Below are positions 23,508 to 35,400 of a DNA stretch of 64,000 bases, piece by piece; positions within the stretch are counted from its first letter, which is position 1; each line of letters opens with the position of its first letter. Source of the DNA: Lichenostomus cassidix (Eukaryota > Chordata > Aves > Passeriformes > Meliphagidae). The position numbers and the translations under genes are program-made. The stretch is taken from the NCBI GenBank assembly GCA_008360975.2, contig CM039192.1:11199694-11263693 (forward strand). Reading direction: 5' to 3'. The notes below the pieces were generated by a model that searched no databases, was not told where the DNA came from, and saw nothing but the letters and a program-made list of their open reading frames with translations.

Positions 23508-25901
23508 GGACCTCTGCTCTGTGGGAGAGATAAACTGATTTAAAACTACCAGAGGAAACAAGTAAAACGGAAAAATGGAATTTAGAAAGCTTATGAAATG
23601 TCAGGAGACGTGTTGCAGTCTTTTGGACAAATGCTGAATGCAGTTAGAAGGAGAAAGGGGGAGATAAAGGATCACCTGTGACTAGAAAAAAATCTGGTGC
23701 TAAGGATGAGTAGGACATAATGAGATCTTTTTAGCTCTAACAGCAAAGATGTTTTGATTTTCTTGTTAAAAACTAGAATGGTATAATTAGGAACCATTTT
23801 TTTTACCTCTACAGATTCAGCTTGTGAGCTTTATTTAGTACAATAAAAAGTCCAGAGAAATAAACCCATCATATTTAATATGAGTTCACAGTATAACATT
23901 TATTAATATTTGTCTTTTTTTTGGTTAAGTAGATAAATCACACAGCTATTAAATCTGCAAGATATGAATCACATTCAATTAAATGATAGTTAAGGTACTG
24001 TGGCAGACCTGATGAAATTGATGTGTTAGTAAGATTATATACACAACATCCATGGAACAACATCTCTAATATGTGCTGTGAAAATGAAAAAGAAGTTTGT
24101 TGGAGTCTCAGCTACTCAAATGTTGCTCCCACACAGTAGATAAACCCCCAAACCTTTGGACAGTCTGGTTTGAGCAAGTCCTGCAAGTCGCCCCACCTAA
24201 ATCCAAAGCCCCTGTGCACCTTGCATTTATTTATATCAGCTGCTGCCCCAGGGGACAGCAGGAGACCTGGGTGGAACACACGGACGGGCAGTGATTCTCC
24301 CCTTTCCTCTACAGAAGGCTGTGCCACTGGGGAGGCTCTCACTGGAGTCAGGGAAAAGGCAACAGCCTTGGAAATTTGGGCTTGATGCATTGCAGAGCAG
24401 GACTTAGCCCTGGATGTTTGGGGGTTCAGAGGAATAAGCACTACATGTCTTCTGTTTTCACAAATATAAAGCACTCACCACAGAAGTTCAAATGTCACTT
24501 ATTTTAAAATGTTTTAAAATCAAATCCCATGGTTAAGATTCAATGGAAAAATTCATGCTGGAAATAGGATTCTTTTCCAGCTGTCAAATCTGGCATAATA
24601 TGAAATGTGTCACAGCAGATTTAGTATTATCTTTTCTCAAATGCTTTTCCTAAGGTTTCTTGATGTGAACAAGTGAAGGTATTAAAGAAAGGTGAAATAG
24701 TTAAGAAAATACAACTAAATTTGGGATCAATTTAGTTTCAAATCAGATATAAATTTATTATATACATTGCAGTAATAAATGTCTATCACCATTTCCAATT
24801 CTGCATTTTAAGACATCTGTGAGTATCAGGAAGACGTGTTATAATGCTGTGTAATAAATCATTCCTACAGAGTTTCCATCCACCAAAAAAAAAAGAAAAG
24901 ACCAAAATAAGGTCATTCTTTTTCCTTGTCTTTTCCTGAAAATGTTTTGCATATTTGATTCGTAGGACACTGATTCTGCAAAGTTTATACTAAATAAAAT
25001 CTGAAGAAAATGTGGATGTTTTGAAATTTGAACTAGACTCAATGAAATCGATAGTTGTTCAATCTTCCATCATTTTCTGAGGTATTTTAAGACAGTGTCA
25101 TAAACTTGGCAGAATTTGGTTTCAAATTAACACAAAATATTTTGGTCTTTTACCCTTCTCTAAGTTATTTGCACAGGAATAGAATTGCTGGTGAATACAG
25201 CCTGAGCCCTGCATAACCCACCATTTCCAATGCAGATACAAGAGTCTCACAGTTGCAGCCTCTCCCCAGGTACACCACGCATGGATGGCTTTTGTTTCTG
25301 CTCTGCCAGCCTTTCCAGCATATACAAAGTAAAATTGCATTATCTTGGCACTTCCTATTTTAATTTCTGCATGGCTAGATTGCTTTTCTCCTCCATTTTT
25401 GTTAAGAAGGGCTGGAATGGTGCAGAGTTTTGCTGAGCTTTGCCAGGAGATGTTTCTTACCTATCAAGAAAATTGGGCAGGAGCCCGGTCAGACAAGTGT
25501 GCACATTTGCCATCTTGCTCTGCTCTTGCAGTGCTGACTCCTTTGTCAGGGATAATAACATCAGGGAGATGACCTTGTGAGGTAAACCACACATTTATTC
25601 AGTCTCCAAGCTCTGCTAGCATGTTGGTTGAAGTATGATCTTTGTCAAGCCCAGAGATGTAATTACCCTGAGAGTTAATGCTAATTGGTTTATTGAGTTT
25701 AATTGGATATCATTAAAAATACTGTTGTCTTATGAAGGAACTAAGACAATATTCTCCTAAAGGAAGAATGATGATTCTTACTTCATCGTTCATATGTAAC
25801 CTTGATGTTACATCATTATTTCACAACAAATTTTGGATGAACAAGGTCCACCACTGAGGACATTTTATTTTTAGTTCTGCCTACTACTCTTAACCTTTTC
25901 C
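23508..25901. other. Noncoding stretch, no gene seen
   Basis: AT-rich, with minus-strand open frames of up to 120 codons (24112-24474) lacking recognisable domains. 24.5-25.1 kb is rich in TTTTAAA-type steps. 25.66-25.9 kb is AT-rich sequence that could be the decayed 5' part of the Penelope-like element that follows, but I cannot read protein similarity there. Confidence 0.45.
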
Positions 25902-26210
25902 AAAGTTTTGGATGAAGAACTTGATAAAATGTTTGATGATATTGCTAAGGTTAATTACAATTTCAGCTATGGCAAGAGACATGCTATAAATGATTTAAAG
26001 AATAATAAAACTATAGAGGTCAAAAGAGCTGACAAAGGAGGTTTCAGTCATCATAATGAATTGGAATAATTAGACAGTTTTAGTGATGATTATCCGAAAT
26101 TAACATGTGATCTCACTAAAAAGTTTCAACTGCTCTTAGATTGGATTAGTGATAAGCTTTTGGAAAAGGGGTGGTTTATAATTAATCAGGTTATTTTTTG
26201 TCATTGCTAG
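25902..26210 (+). mobile_element. Penelope-like element, decayed reverse transcriptase fragment
   Basis: One frame reads for 102 codons with a single internal stop (TAA at 26067-26069) before TAG at 26208. The translation carries NDLKNNKTIEVKRADKGG, matching the signature at the start of Penelope-like reverse transcriptases (L..N..I.IKPADKGG.VVV). Upstream, LDEELDKMFDDI and the stretch up to AINDL match the D-E-E-rich and 'NLS..ER.AL..L' segments that precede it in the family. Downstream, SFSDDYPKLTCDLTKKFQ matches the family's 'QLSD...Y.KL..DPTKKFQ' and is followed by LLDWISDKLLEKGWF ('L..L...GL..G.I'). The catalytic palm, the YADD-type motif and the GIY-YIG endonuclease are missing. Intact elements are rare in birds, so this is an ancient relic. 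One in-frame stop over about 300 bp, without frameshifts, is notable for something this old. Confidence 0.68.
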
Positions 26211-26637
26211 GACTGTAACTCAGTATGGTGTGTATTTTTAAGGACACAGAATTTTAGATGATCCTAGATAAAGACTGAGGTCTAATTTTGACTTTGGGTG
26301 CAGAAAGTAGAAAGATGACAACACTTGGGCTCATTTATTTGTGATTAAGACAACAATTAAAAAGGCATAATTCCCTTTTTTTGTGGACACAATTAAAAAA
26401 AAAAATCGTAAAGTAGCAGGGGAATTTTGGCCTTATGGTCAGTTAGTTAGATTATGGCTGGAGAACTGAAGTTTTGGGGAAGCATCCACAAAGTCCAACA
26501 CTTTTTTGCCTCTTAGAAATAATTCAATCCCCTTCTCTTTCCCCCTGCCCTGCCCCGCCCCATCCAATTTTGTTCTGCTACTCCACTACTGAAAGGGATT
26601 GAGTGATCTGGACTTTCTTCTACTTCTTTCCTTTCAG
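26211..26637. other. Noncoding stretch, no gene seen
   Basis: AT-rich with an A10-type run near 26396-26405, then a C-rich stretch CCCCCTGCCCTGCCCCGCCCC near 26543-26563. I could not extend the Penelope-like reading into this interval in any frame. Confidence 0.45.
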
Positions 26638-26788
26638 ATGTGATAGGTGTTGACCAGAGTGCTGAACCCCACTGTTCTGCCAGTCAGGAGCACCTGGCTG
26701 TGATGAGAACACCCACAGCTCCTCCTGGAGTGTTGGCTCCATCCCAACACGGCTGATGCTGATTCGAGTCATCTTCAGCGTTGTGCAG
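26638..26788 (+). other. Exon-like segment, probably noncoding
   Basis: Preceded by a strong tract and acceptor (CTTCTACTTCTTTCCTTTCAG, AG at 26636-26637) and followed by GTGCAG|GTAAAATTC with donor near 26789. All three frames contain stops (TGA near the start in two, TGA near 26755 in the third). If spliced it would be an untranslated or lncRNA exon. It is somewhat GC-richer than its surroundings. Low confidence. Confidence 0.2.
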
Positions 26789-27160
26789 GTAAAATTCTGC
26801 AGAACTGGGTCCAAATGGGGTAACATGTAGAAAGTGGGCTAGATTGACCTTCTCATTTATTCAGAATATATGATGTTGTAGCATATTAAGAATCACAGAG
26901 TGTAAAGTCTTTAGAAAACTTAATTTAAGCTTTCTATTTAATATTAAAAATGTGTTTGTATTTCATTCCACTCTAAGGTCTCTTTAGCTGGTTCCCTTCA
27001 GTGTCTCTGGCTCATGGTTACTAAGGCAACTCCGTCTTTGGAGACAGAAACACAATAAAAATATTTATGTTATTTACTTTAATTTAAAGACATTTCTGAT
27101 TCAAAGAATTTTTTTATATTAAAGAGAGCTAATGCATTTTCATGATAAAATTTATTTTGT
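26789..27160. other. Noncoding stretch, no gene seen
   Basis: AT-rich unique sequence grading into the extreme AT tract that follows. Confidence 0.5.
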
Positions 27161-27163
27161 AAA

Positions 27164-27320
27164 ACTTATAAAATAAGTATATTATAAAATATACATATTA
27201 TAAATTTATATTATAAATTAGATAATTTTATATAATATATATTATAATATAATATATTACAATATTTTATAATATAAATTTCACAATTTCTAATTGTAAT
27301 TATAAATAATGATAAATTGT
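27164..27320. repeat. Extreme AT-rich low-complexity tract
   Basis: Interleaved TTATAA, ATATAT and AATTTATA motifs with many small self-complementary units; 27181-27280 contain only three G or C bases. Such tracts can form cruciforms and often behave as DNA-unwinding or matrix-attachment-like sequence. It may also be an expanded degenerate (TTATAA)n satellite. No protein or RNA signal. Confidence 0.8.
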
Positions 27321-28199
27321 GAAGATTTAAAAAAAAAATTTAAACTAGAATCAACATTAAACAAATTTTCTTCCACATATGTGGGACAAAGAGAGACCAT
27401 GTAAGAAGAAGCCTATATTAAATAGCATTTAACATGAATTTCAAAAGAATTTATATGGGAATGTCTTCATCTCTTGGCCGCTTCCCCAGCCACAGATAAA
27501 CCTCTATGCTAAGAGAAAAGCTGTATAGCAGCCTTGATGAGGTGACTGGGATCAGAGGCAGGCAGAGCCCACCCTGCCCATCCTGCTGCCATGGCTGTTT
27601 GCAGGTGAGCTCTGCAGAGCTGCTGCTCGAGTCAGCTGAGTCCTAGCTTGACTTGAGCTAAGTGTGGCTGACTGGAGGTTTTAAAGACATTCATTGTAAA
27701 GCAGCAGTAAGAATTTCACTGTTAAGCTTGTTTTCCTATTTTCTTGCTGGAAGTTGGAAGGATTTGAAACTCATCCAGGGATTTGAAACTTCAGCAGTTT
27801 CTCTTCCTCTGAAATAGTTCAACCAGGCAAAGAAAATTTTCAGGCTGCATTATGACCTTAATTCCTCCTTTTTGCCCATTATCTGCTCATTATTGAGCTA
27901 TAATAAACATGGAGTCCTTCAAGGACTTTTTTTCCTCCCCAAATCACTTTAAGAATGAATACTAGCAATGTTGAATCAAGGGCATAGTGTCAAATGGAAT
28001 AGTTTCAGGATAAGCAGAGTTTTCTTTGCATCGTGTTTAGATGGGTGCAATTGGGAAAAAAAGGGAAGCAAGGCTGGAGTTCATATCGTTAACTCTGTTG
28101 TTTCCCTATGTATCTTATGGCAAATCTAACCATAACAGTATTGTCTGATTTCCTGGATAATATGTAGTGTGGAAAATCAGATTACACAAGTTAAGGGGC
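27321..28199. other. Noncoding stretch, no gene seen
   Basis: AT-rich with a GC-richer island at 27540-27670 (AGGCAGAGCCCACCCTGCC). At 27604 TTTGCAG|GTGAGC looks like an acceptor joined to a donor, but the tract before it is weak. Nothing coding. Confidence 0.45.
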
Positions 28200-28650
28200 T
28201 ATGTATGACCAGCAGCAGCAAAGAAGTTATATAAATAAACCAAAGGTAATTAAAATATTAGAAAATGTAAATAATCTGAGGCTAGTGAACACTGTTTCAT
28301 TTTAAATTAATAAATATGCAAAGGTAATGTTTATAATTAAGGCTATAATTTATCTTCATGCTCTGCCTGTTTAATAATAGTGGAAACATAATGTTACATG
28401 CAGAAATATAGTAATAGATTTGTTTAGCACTGACATTATAAACAAATGTCTCAGTCTATTTATTCTAAGTTATGATACAGATTCTTTTCACATGCATCTG
28501 ATGGCCTTTAAACCATTTAAAATGAACCACATTAATGTAATCTAATCTTGATACTGAACATAACATTTCAGTTTGAATTATCCAGAATCCATGATCCATT
28601 TTATTACTCACAAAGTACTTTATACACTTATGATAATGGCAAACCTTGCT
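28200..28650. promoter_or_regulatory. Probable conserved noncoding element, homeodomain/POU-rich
   Basis: About 450 bp of non-repetitive AT-rich sequence with many intact motif cores: GGTAATTAAAATATTAG, TTTTAAATTAATAAATATGC, ATGCAAAGGTAATG, TATAATTAAGGC, GTTTAATAATAGTGG, CACATTAATGTAATC, and ACAATG/ACAAATG SOX-like sites. No simple repeats, no open frames. It is the longest block in the window with the texture of a vertebrate developmental enhancer. Conservation itself was not tested. Confidence 0.38.
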
Positions 28651-30810
28651 CTGTTATTTAAATTCCATTTCAGATGGGATTTTTTTATTATTATTTTATT
28701 TTTTAAAACATTTTTGGTAGTAAAATACAAATAAAGAAAAGTCAATGCTCAGTAAGCCCTTTAACAAAGCAAACAATTCAGCTTTTTATGACATTAGCAA
28801 ATAATAAAGAAAAGATCTGACATTTACACTTGATGAAATTTTATGCTATGACAGAGATGAAGAAAATGGAATGGAAATCACACATGATAAAACCTGTCCA
28901 TGAAATTCAGATGGGTCTTAAAAACAACCCCTCCTAAATATTTTGGGAGCTCTCTTACTTTATTGAGGTCCATATTATTTTACTAGAAAAATCTGTCTTT
29001 AAAAGTCACTTCAACACATACAAATTCTATTTATTTGGAATTATTCTGGTCAAATACTGATGAGGGTCTTTATTTGTTTAAGGACCAGGGAAAGGTAACA
29101 TGGTATAGAAACAGTCAAATAGAGGTTTGTGGGAACTAGAACTGATTTGCTATACTAGTCATAAGAATTGGATTTTCCTGAACACTTCTGGTAAATGTTT
29201 TTGGAATTTTCATTTAATGAACTGGATTTTGAATTCAAAGTATCTTTTATTTATAGTTTGTCTAGATTTTCAACTTATGGGCCCATGCTTGTATTTTCTG
29301 GTGTTAGAATGTGATGCTAGGAGCAGTTATGCATACTAATTTATTGCAGCAAAACTAATTTATAGTTAATTCACCCTTTTGCAGAGATGAGATCTCTTTG
29401 TGCATTAAAGTAGCACACACAAGACCTAAACCTGAGGTGAGCAGCTCACACTTCCCTTTAAATAATAAACTAAATGGATTAAAGACTAGGTTTATTTTAC
29501 TAGACTTTGAAAGCAGAGTTCAGGCTGCCTTTCCTCATCTACTTTGTTAGCAACATGATGACACAGAGCTGCAGAGTCACATATCCAGTCCATCCTCAAA
29601 ACCATGCCCTACAAATTAAAGGGAAATAACTGTACAGTGTGGTACCATGAATCAACTTATCCAGTAAACTAACTGGTCTAAAAATTAAAAAAAAAAAAGA
29701 TAATAAAGAATGTTCTGTGTCTGAATACTAAAGGATAATAGAAAAGAACATTCTGGATTTTATGGGCTTGCTTTACTTCTGATGTGTCACAAAAAGAAGC
29801 TCCACAGTAATTGTTTGCATAAGGTCATTATTAATAAACTGCCATTTGAAGAAAGCAGTTTTAGAATTATGTCATTCAATCCTATGGGAAAGTTTATCTT
29901 TTGAAAACTTCACCTTCAGTGTCATACCCAGCAGAATTTAATCCTTAATAAAAGTGATGCCTGAATATTTCTTTTCTCTTTGTATCTGTATGTCAGCAAG
30001 GGATTTCAATAAAGACATAAAAGACTGAAATACAGCTGAAGTTACAGGAAAAAAAAAAATCCCTCCTCATCATGGACCTAAGTTTGCTCTAAAAGTGTTT
30101 CCCTGTGTAGAAAAGTAAGAAATGAGCAAAACAACTTAATGAAGCATGCAATGCATAGAATGTACTAATTTAGTTAATAAACAAATAAATAATAAACAGG
30201 TAAATGTGATGGTGTTTTATAAAGAGGTGTACAAGAAAGTAATGGAGGCAGGTGTCAGCAGCTGTGATTTACATTGTGGTTCTCACTGAGATTTTTGGTG
30301 TCTTGGGCAGTGTCTCTGTTGGGGTTTTGAGGCAAACTGGTTTTAGCGTTGGATTTAACCACACAGGAGAATTAGGAATCAAGGTCTTGTAGGCCATAAT
30401 TTTCAGTCCCAAGATTGGCTCTCTCAGTTCTGTTGGACAGCTTGGTTATCTGATAGCCATTAAAACAATCTTTAAAATAAGGCATGCATTTTGTGTAACT
30501 TTTAATTGCCATTAGTAGGACATAGCAGGGGTATATTTAGCCCCCTATTTTTTAGTTTCATCTTGACAAGAGGAAGGCCTCATAAAAGGTTACTTTAAAT
30601 ACTGTATTTAAGGACAAAAAAGAACAGAACATTTTCACAAGGAGTAAAGCAGCAGGTTTCAGCTGTATCATTCACTTTAAATGATCTTTTGTAACAGGAG
30701 ACAAAACAAGAAAGGTACCCTCAGAAGTGGTACCACACTATTTTCATGTTGATTGCAATAAGTGCTGAGAGTAGAGTGCATTCTTGGTAAAATCAATGTC
30801 TGCGTGGGGG
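28651..30810. other. Noncoding stretch, no gene seen
   Basis: AT-rich filler with A10-A12 runs near 29689 and 30051. No RNA gene, no open frame over 80 codons, no recognisable repeat body. Confidence 0.5.
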
Positions 30811-30838
30811 AAAAAAATAAAAAAGCAAAAAAAAAAAC
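30811..30838. repeat. A-rich tract
   Basis: A7T, A6GC, A11 steps directly after a GGGGG. Simple sequence, possibly an old retroposon tail, but no body is recognisable upstream. Confidence 0.6.
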
Positions 30839-31140
30839 ATCACAAAGGCTTCAGAATTTATCCTTTAAGTGCTTCTCCAGGAACAAAGCTGTACCCAGCA
30901 AGGGCAGAACAGTGGCCAGGAGGAAGGAGGTGGACAATGGAAGGGCTATCGTGGGGTGAAGGGGGTATCTCAACAGGAAGAGCATCAGGAGGGAACATCT
31001 TCATTAATTCTATCATGTATTTGCTTTCTTAAATCTTCTTGTGTGTTCACTCAGCCTTGATCCCATTCTGTGATATTGTTGCAAATTTATAGTAAACATC
31101 TCCCTCCAGGATAAGGAAAAAGAGATAAACCTGAAATGTA

Positions 31141-31240
31141 AAAGAAATTAGAATAAAAACAACAAAAAAACCTCCAAAACCCCAGTACAAAAGAAAACAA
31201 AAGAATCCCAAAACAAAACAAAGAAAAAGAATCAAAACAA
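31141..31240. repeat. A/C-rich low-complexity tract (about 100 bp)
   Basis: AATAAAAACAAC, AAAAAAACC, CCAAAACCCC, AAAGAAAAC, CAAAACAAAAC and AATCAAAAC steps. It is the longest of the A/C-rich tracts in the window. Minus-strand open frames of 72-76 codons over it are phenylalanine/leucine-rich translations of low-complexity DNA. Confidence 0.75.
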
Positions 31241-32469
31241 GTGAGTTTATCAGTTTTGTTTTTTCTTCCCAAAACAAAGGGAAGAAAGGCTTGGTTCAAT
31301 AGCACCTGAAACTGAGAGTCACAAAACTGAGATACAATATCACCAAATTACTCCAGTGCTCTTTCACTAGAGAAATCTCTTTTCCTTTCTTCTTCAGTGA
31401 AACCTTTCCTCAGAATAATTATTAAGGCAGGCCTAGGGAACTGTGTTCATTTCAGAGCTTTCATTTTTAGAAAGACTGTTTAATATTTATATAAAGCTCA
31501 TGTTAAGTTTATGCACCTGTCAAAATACTAAATTATATGATAGTGATTGCAAAATGAGCTATTTATCAGACAGATGTCTCTACCAAAGCTGGCACACACA
31601 GATCCAGAGGGGCAGGTTCCCCCTGCACAGGGAGCTGGTGCTTTATTTATGGCAGGGGGATGTGTTTAACCCTGCTGGCTCTGGGAGCTGTGTGGGCTGA
31701 AGGAGCTGTGCCTGAGAATGCCCTGACCACCTCAGGAGAGCAATAACTTTTTCTTGGCAGAAGGCTTGTGAAGAACAGGTGACTATTCTGATGTACAGCT
31801 TACCTTCCTGTTCTTCAGAAGTTGCCTTGTTTTGGTGTCTGGTGGCTGTTTTCTCCAGCTGTGGTCTTAGGAGTGACAAAATAATGGGAGGATATGATTT
31901 AAGTGGATGACAGGTGTTCTTGTGAAATAACTCTATAATCAACAGGATTGTAGAATAATGGCTGGAGGTGTTAAAGCCTGACCTCGGCCAGCTGTAAATT
32001 GGGGATGAAATGTGCTGTTTGTCACTGCTGGGAATAGGTCAGAGTGTCAGGAGCCTGAGCCAAGGGGCAGAGCTCGAGTGAAAGGTCAGAGCAGGAGGGG
32101 ATGGAAACGTGACAAGCTGAGTAACACAGGGCAGTGGCAACTCCACAAGCCACAGGGAGTTTAAGCAGTTTGCTATAACATTCTCCAGATGTCTCTGAAC
32201 TTGTCGTGTGCATTTGTTGGGGTTTTACAGGATACTCATCGGCCTTGGCTGGCCACTGAGAGATGTGCAATGTAGACTCCTATCTTCATCCTTAATGAAC
32301 AGTTCCTGTGCCTCAGCAACTCCTGCATGGACTCGTTAAAAACAAGAATGGTGGTTCTGGACTTTATATGCTTGGATCTGGCATCTAGGAAGCAGCACCC
32401 TCCTGCCAGCGAGGCTGATTTCACAAAGTAAAATGCAAGGTCTCTATGTCCAAACTAATCTTGTGCTGC
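31241..32469. other. Noncoding stretch, no gene seen
   Basis: Moderately GC-rich at 31560-31760. 31945-31975 (GTAGAATAATGGCTGGAGGTG) faintly recalls a reversed CR1 terminus but is too degraded to call. Open frames up to 99 codons lack recognisable domains. Confidence 0.45.
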
Positions 32470-32493
32470 TTTTTTTTTTTTTTTTTTTTTTTT
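32470..32493. repeat. Poly(T) run, 24 nt
   Basis: An uninterrupted T24, the longest homopolymer in the window, followed by AAAGGTATTTATTTATG. On the minus strand it is an A24 that could be the tail of a retrocopy, but no parent sequence is recognisable on either side. Confidence 0.85.
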
Positions 32494-35400
32494 AAAGGTA
32501 TTTATTTATGAAGAATAAGCTACACAGGCTTCACTCTGCTTTGGAGAGAAATTCTTTGTAAATATGACTAAGACTCCCTAATCCTTGTTATAATAAACTC
32601 CACTGATCTGAGCAGGTGTATATCACAGTTGCTGCTTTTTAGCAGCACAGCACTTCCTGCATGATCCATGGAGCAAAATTTCTCACACTGGGAGAAGAAC
32701 AAGAAAAGGGAGAAGGTAAAATAACTGAATTCCTGCCTCAAATGCAAATCCCTACCAGTTTGCTACTAATCTCCCTCGAATAGCTGTGCACTCAGAAACC
32801 AAGAGGAAACCTGCAGCCAGTATCTGGCTGACAAATCACCCCCTGTATTATCCAAACAGCTTGGCAAATAACTGGTAAATGTATGCTTGGAAGTGTGTAG
32901 TTGTTTTTAAGTCCTCAAATTCAAAAGCCATTAGGGAATTTTGCAAGAATTACTGAAATATATTAACATAATATAAAAAATATACTGCATATCACTTGTG
33001 TGTACTGCGTAGCTGTACTTATTACAATTACTTAGTAAGTATGTTAAATACATTGAGGAGAGAAATAGTTTTTTACTCAGTCTACATTTGTTTTGGTTCT
33101 GTGTGATGGATTATGAATTACTGAGCTAGTGATATACCTATGGAAAAATACAATGCAGTAGATGTCTAATTATGACCTGAAGTGAAAATGAATTATAACT
33201 CTGCTTGATACTTCTTATGATTTGCTGCATTATAAATAGGAGTGATTTATTATTGTTTCACCTACTGCTCTGCTAGTGATGGATCATAATAGTAGATCAT
33301 CATAATTTTGAAATCAGAACAGAGCTGGTTTTTCTTCCATATAATTCAATTTTAACTCCACTACTGAGGTTGTTGAGTATCACAATCTATCTACTTTACA
33401 TTACATTTTATTAGAAAGAAGATATGTTAATCTATCTGGTAGCTGTTCATTACTAATATCTGTTTATTAGACTTCTCTATTAAACTGTCCAACATACCTT
33501 TTGATAGTCTCATTACATTTTCAACATGACCCACATGGCAACTAGAAAGAAAAACAGATGATTAAGGACCAGGATTGAAAGGAAAGGCTTCCCCTTCCAC
33601 ATGTACTATATATGTAAAGCAAAATTGCTGTACTGTTATTTTAAAGTTTCAGATCAATATGATATCAGTGCCGTACTGTTCAGTGGTTCAGCAAGACCCT
33701 TCTTGTATGCATTTGGTCCTTGGTAGTGCTTTACATTCAGTAATTCCATATATTGTCCCCTGTTTAAACAGCGGTGCTGGCTCTTACCATGACAGTCCTC
33801 TGGCAGTGGCACAGCCAGGGTGAGCACCTTGCCCTCCCCTCTGTGGGAGGATTTGCACATCATCTCCTCTGCAGAGGGAAGCCCCAAGAGCAGGAACAGC
33901 CCCACCAGAAATCCAGCCTCTGGTAGCTGCACGAAGCCTGAAATAACATTGACCTGCGAGAGTTGATATGTAACAGGTTCACAAAGTCTTTCCCTTGGTA
34001 GACACTGAGTCTCCTGTCCCTCTTGCTGCCAGCAGATTCCCTTCACACTGCTGTCATCATGCTCCACTTTCTTTTTGATGCTTCAGCAATCTGTGCTCCC
34101 CTTCTTGCCAAGGGCCTTGCCATGTGGCCGTGGCTGGAGAAAGAGTCTCAGTGGCAGCTAATGAAACTTTATATGAGAAATAGGGTCTTCTCCCCAGGGA
34201 GCCTTCTCCAGCTTCACTGCTAGCAAGAGGAGGAGCTGCCAGATGTTTTGGTGGAACAGATCAGTCACCATCAGCCATTGCTGCTTGCTGCTGATAGCGA
34301 TGGATTCTTTCTAAACAGCGACTGCCCCATCTATAAATATAGGGCTGCATCTTTTAAAAATCTATTTTGTTCTAATCATCATATTCATTTAGTCTGTGGC
34401 TGTATCTGAAAACCTCCAGATGCTTCTGCAGCTTGCTTTGGAGAGGACTGTGGCAGGACAAGGCTCCAGAGAGCAGATGGCAGACTATGGCAGACTGGCT
34501 GCCAGGGACATGGAGCTGGTCACCCCAGCTCTGCCATGGTCCTCGGGGCAGATGTGCAGCCTCTGGCTGCCCAACAGGAGCTGGAAAGGCAGCAGGAACA
34601 GGTGTGGCTGTGTCTGCAGGACAGCAGAGGTAGTACCTGTTCCCCTGTGCTGAAGTGCTAAACCTCAGCTGACGTCTGGGGCTTGGGAAGAAAGAGAGAG
34701 ATGCAGACAGCCTGTGGGGAAGGAGTATTCACAGATGTGTGTGTGCACACCATGGCTTAAAATAGACAGTGGAAATATTGCTGGAAACTGTTATAGATGG
34801 TTTAGCCTTTATTTTTTAAAGGCTATGGATGATTAAATGAATATCAGATAAATTATTTTGGTAGTTAATGGTTATCTTAGATTTAAAAAAAAATAAAATG
34901 TTTAGCCTAACTCAGGCTCAACAGTTAAACATTTGATAGTTGCCTTCTTTCTCGATCTGTGAATAGACAGCCTGGTTTCAGCTATTTGAAAGGAATTGTG
35001 TGAGCATACTGAAGTTCACAGAATGTTTTGAAATTACTTTCTGGCTGTTTACATTTAAAAACTGGAGGTGGTCTGCCTGGACCTAACACCGCCAACAATT
35101 TCCCTGACATTCTGTGTGGAATAGTTACTTTTAATATTTGGATAAATGAATATTTATGATTTAAAATGCACTTTCCCCGAATATTCTGCAACATCAGTTC
35201 AAAATATTTTTTATGACTGTGTCTGCCATTAACTTGTAAATGTATGGAAAACAGGCACAAACAGAGTAATTGTGTGGTTGCATTCACTCAGCCCCTTTTG
35301 TAACTGAGAGTTTGTGTCACCCAACAGCTGTGTGGAGACTCTGAGAGGAGACGGATGGTGTCAGAGCCTCTTCTCAGGAGCAAGGCACGAGCTCCACTGA

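Noticed and set aside
31047..31305. Phe/Leu-rich minus-strand frames as small membrane proteins
   Set aside because: They are translations of a low-complexity A/C-rich tract.
31945..31990. Third CR1 terminus
   Set aside because: Only GTAGAATAATGGCTGGAGG recalls the consensus; no further colinear match.
32470..32493. Processed pseudogene on the minus strand signalled by the T24 run
   Set aside because: No coding-like or RNA-like sequence is recognisable beyond the run, and no target-site duplication is apparent.
33654..34067. 137-codon minus-strand frame with a hydrophobic run as a secreted or membrane protein
   Set aside because: The hydrophobic run is in the middle, no splice sites or family match; likely chance in GC-richer DNA.
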